Positions 6,515 to 7,006 of a stretch of DNA of 7,006 nucleotides are shown piece after piece. Source of the DNA: Microcaldota archaeon (lineage in GTDB: Archaea > Micrarchaeota > Micrarchaeia > Anstonellales > J096); assembly GCA_025058915.1 (NCBI GenBank), contig JANXEC010000023.1:1-7006 (forward strand), given 5' to 3'. Each line of letters begins with the position of its first letter. The stretch's first letter is position 1. The notes under the pieces were generated by a model. It was not told where the DNA came from, did no database searches, and saw nothing but the letters and a program-made list of their open reading frames with translations. A program made the position numbers and the translations under genes.

Positions 6515-6536
6515 ATTCAAGAATATATAAAGAACG

Positions 6537-6599
6537 ATGATGAAACGAGGTATTGCTGAAATCGTGATGTTAAGAGGATCGACTGAGGTGAGAACATGA
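6537..6599 (+). CDS. Candidate 20-residue small protein or leader peptide
   Basis: A 20-codon reading frame (ATG at 6537, another ATG at 6540) ends with TGA at 6597-6599. It overlaps the ATG of the following gene as ATGA. It begins MMKRGIAEIV and ends GSTEVRT, with a net basic charge. It matches no family I recognise. Support is positional: the ATG is about 27 nt downstream of a TATA element, as expected for a leaderless start, and the stop/start overlap mirrors the other tight gene junctions here. Translation of it would bring ribosomes directly to the next start. It could equally be a non-functional frame in a 5' leader. Confidence 0.4.
   Translation: MMKRGIAEIVMLRGSTEVRT
6585..6591 (+). 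promoter_or_regulatory. Ribosome-binding site for the 132-residue gene
   Basis: GAGGTGA is a near-consensus archaeal Shine-Dalgarno site. It ends four bases before the ATG at 6596 and lies inside the 20-codon ORF. It supports the 6596 start and implies that this gene is translated from a transcript with a leader or an upstream cistron. Confidence 0.65.
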
Positions 6600-6994
6600 T
6601 TGTAGGAGATATCGTAGAGCAGGTAGTTGTATCGGTAAAGAGCAGAGAGAACGTCCCCATACCATCGTTCAATTTCAAGATAGTAGATGTACTAGATGAG
6701 GGAGAAGTATTGAGTATAAAGTATGAATCTCACTTTGACTACAAGGATGCAGGGAAGATAGTTATAACTGGAACTATCTATGATAGAATAGGTGATAAAG
6801 ATAAATACAAGAAGCAGGATCTGATAAATTCTTGGAAAGATTCCAAGAGACTTCCAAATGAATATGCTATGAACCTGATGTCTGTAGCTAATTGGATATG
6901 TACTATTCATGCCACTGTGATATGTCAGACTATTAGGTTTAGACCTCCTGTAATTCCTGTATCTTTCAGGAACGTTGAGGGAGAGAAAGGATGA
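6596..6994 (+). CDS. Conserved-looking hypothetical protein, SecB-like architecture suspected
   Basis: A protein of 132 residues. The first two thirds look like successive beta strands (VVVSVKSRE, FNFKIVDVL, VLSIKYESHFDY, KIVITGTIYD). A WKDSKRLPNEY segment (80-90), a helix NLMSVANWICTIHATVIC (93-110) and a closing RPPVIPVSF (116-124) follow. This order (strands, then W-K..LP.E, a helix with Cys and Ala, then PP.IP) resembles an uncharacterised archaeal family and, loosely, the SecB export-chaperone fold. I cannot confirm either by search, and no function should be assumed. There is no signal peptide, so it is probably cytosolic. It has a good Shine-Dalgarno site, overlaps a possible 20-codon ORF upstream by ATGA, and overlaps the next gene at its own stop, also by ATGA. 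Confidence 0.85.
   Translation: MIVGDIVEQVVVSVKSRENVPIPSFNFKIVDVLDEGEVLSIKYESHFDYKDAGKIVITGTIYDRIGDKDKYKKQDLINSWKDSKRLPNEYAMNLMSVANWICTIHATVICQTIRFRPPVIPVSFRNVEGEKG
6977..6983 (+). promoter_or_regulatory. Ribosome-binding site for the gene cut by the right edge
   Basis: GAGGGAG lies 7 nt before the ATG at 6991, within the last codons of the 132-residue gene. It supports a real start at the ATGA overlap. Confidence 0.5.
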
Positions 6995-7006
6995 TATTTG
7001 ATCTTA
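6991..7006 (+). CDS. Start of a downstream gene, truncated by the window edge
   Basis: The ATG at 6991 overlaps the TGA stop of the preceding gene as ATGA and has a purine-rich Shine-Dalgarno site 7 nt upstream. Only the first five residues (MIFDL) are visible, so the product cannot be named. The tight junction suggests co-translation with the 132-residue protein. Confidence 0.5.

Noticed and set aside
6485..6520. N-terminal extension of metG to the ATG at 6520
   Set aside because: The extra 12 residues do not fit the family N-terminus, and the TATA element would lie inside the extension. The ATG at 6484 fits both the family and the promoter spacing.
6692..6910. - strand frame opposite the 132-residue gene
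   Set aside because: The + strand gene has a Shine-Dalgarno site and tight junctions on both sides; the opposite frame has neither.
6537..6994. The 20-codon ORF and the 132-residue gene as one frameshifted gene
   Set aside because: The downstream frame has its own near-consensus ribosome-binding site and ATG, so two overlapping cistrons are the simpler reading.

Overview
This window looks archaeal. It encodes a complete ABCE1/Rli ribosome-recycling ATPase with two Fe-S cluster motifs, an archaeal-type methionyl-tRNA synthetase and a DUF357 protein, a small family I know from archaea. Its promoters are archaeal TATA boxes, several placed about 24-28 nt upstream of a start codon. Composition is A+T rich, and Arg and Ile are mostly AGA/AGG and ATA. 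I cannot place the lineage with confidence. The compact layout, short proteins and diverged Rli would suit a Thermoplasmata-like or small-genome (DPANN/ARMAN-like) archaeon.

Layout, left to right. A 5'-truncated gene with a possible transglutaminase-like Cys-His-Asp pattern is followed after one base by rli, both on the + strand. rli runs head-on into a phytoene/squalene synthase-family gene on the - strand, and their 3' ends overlap by 23 nt. Upstream of the synthase, on the same strand, is an unrecognised 349-residue helical protein whose 3' end carries a perfect 19-bp tandem duplication that creates its stop codon. A 50-bp divergent gap separates it from tmk (+ strand, dTMP kinase). tmk overlaps by 15 nt the end of a - strand pair, metG followed by a DUF357 gene. 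The pair is joined by a TTGA stop/start overlap with a strong ribosome-binding site. A second short divergent gap separates metG from a + strand cluster. That cluster is a 20-codon small ORF, a 132-residue SecB-like-looking hypothetical protein and the first codons of another gene, each joined to the next by ATGA.

The genes are mostly housekeeping: ribosome recycling, tRNA charging, dTTP synthesis and isoprenoid synthesis. No mobile element, CRISPR array, tRNA or rRNA is visible, and no gene-free stretch exceeds about 70 bp. The most interesting signals are in gene expression. Two divergent gaps each hold one near-symmetric TATA box at about the right distance from the start codons on both sides, consistent with bidirectional, largely leaderless transcription. 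Genes inside operons have Shine-Dalgarno sites instead. The 20-codon ORF placed exactly where a leaderless start is expected, and overlapping the next gene, is the best candidate for something unannotated.
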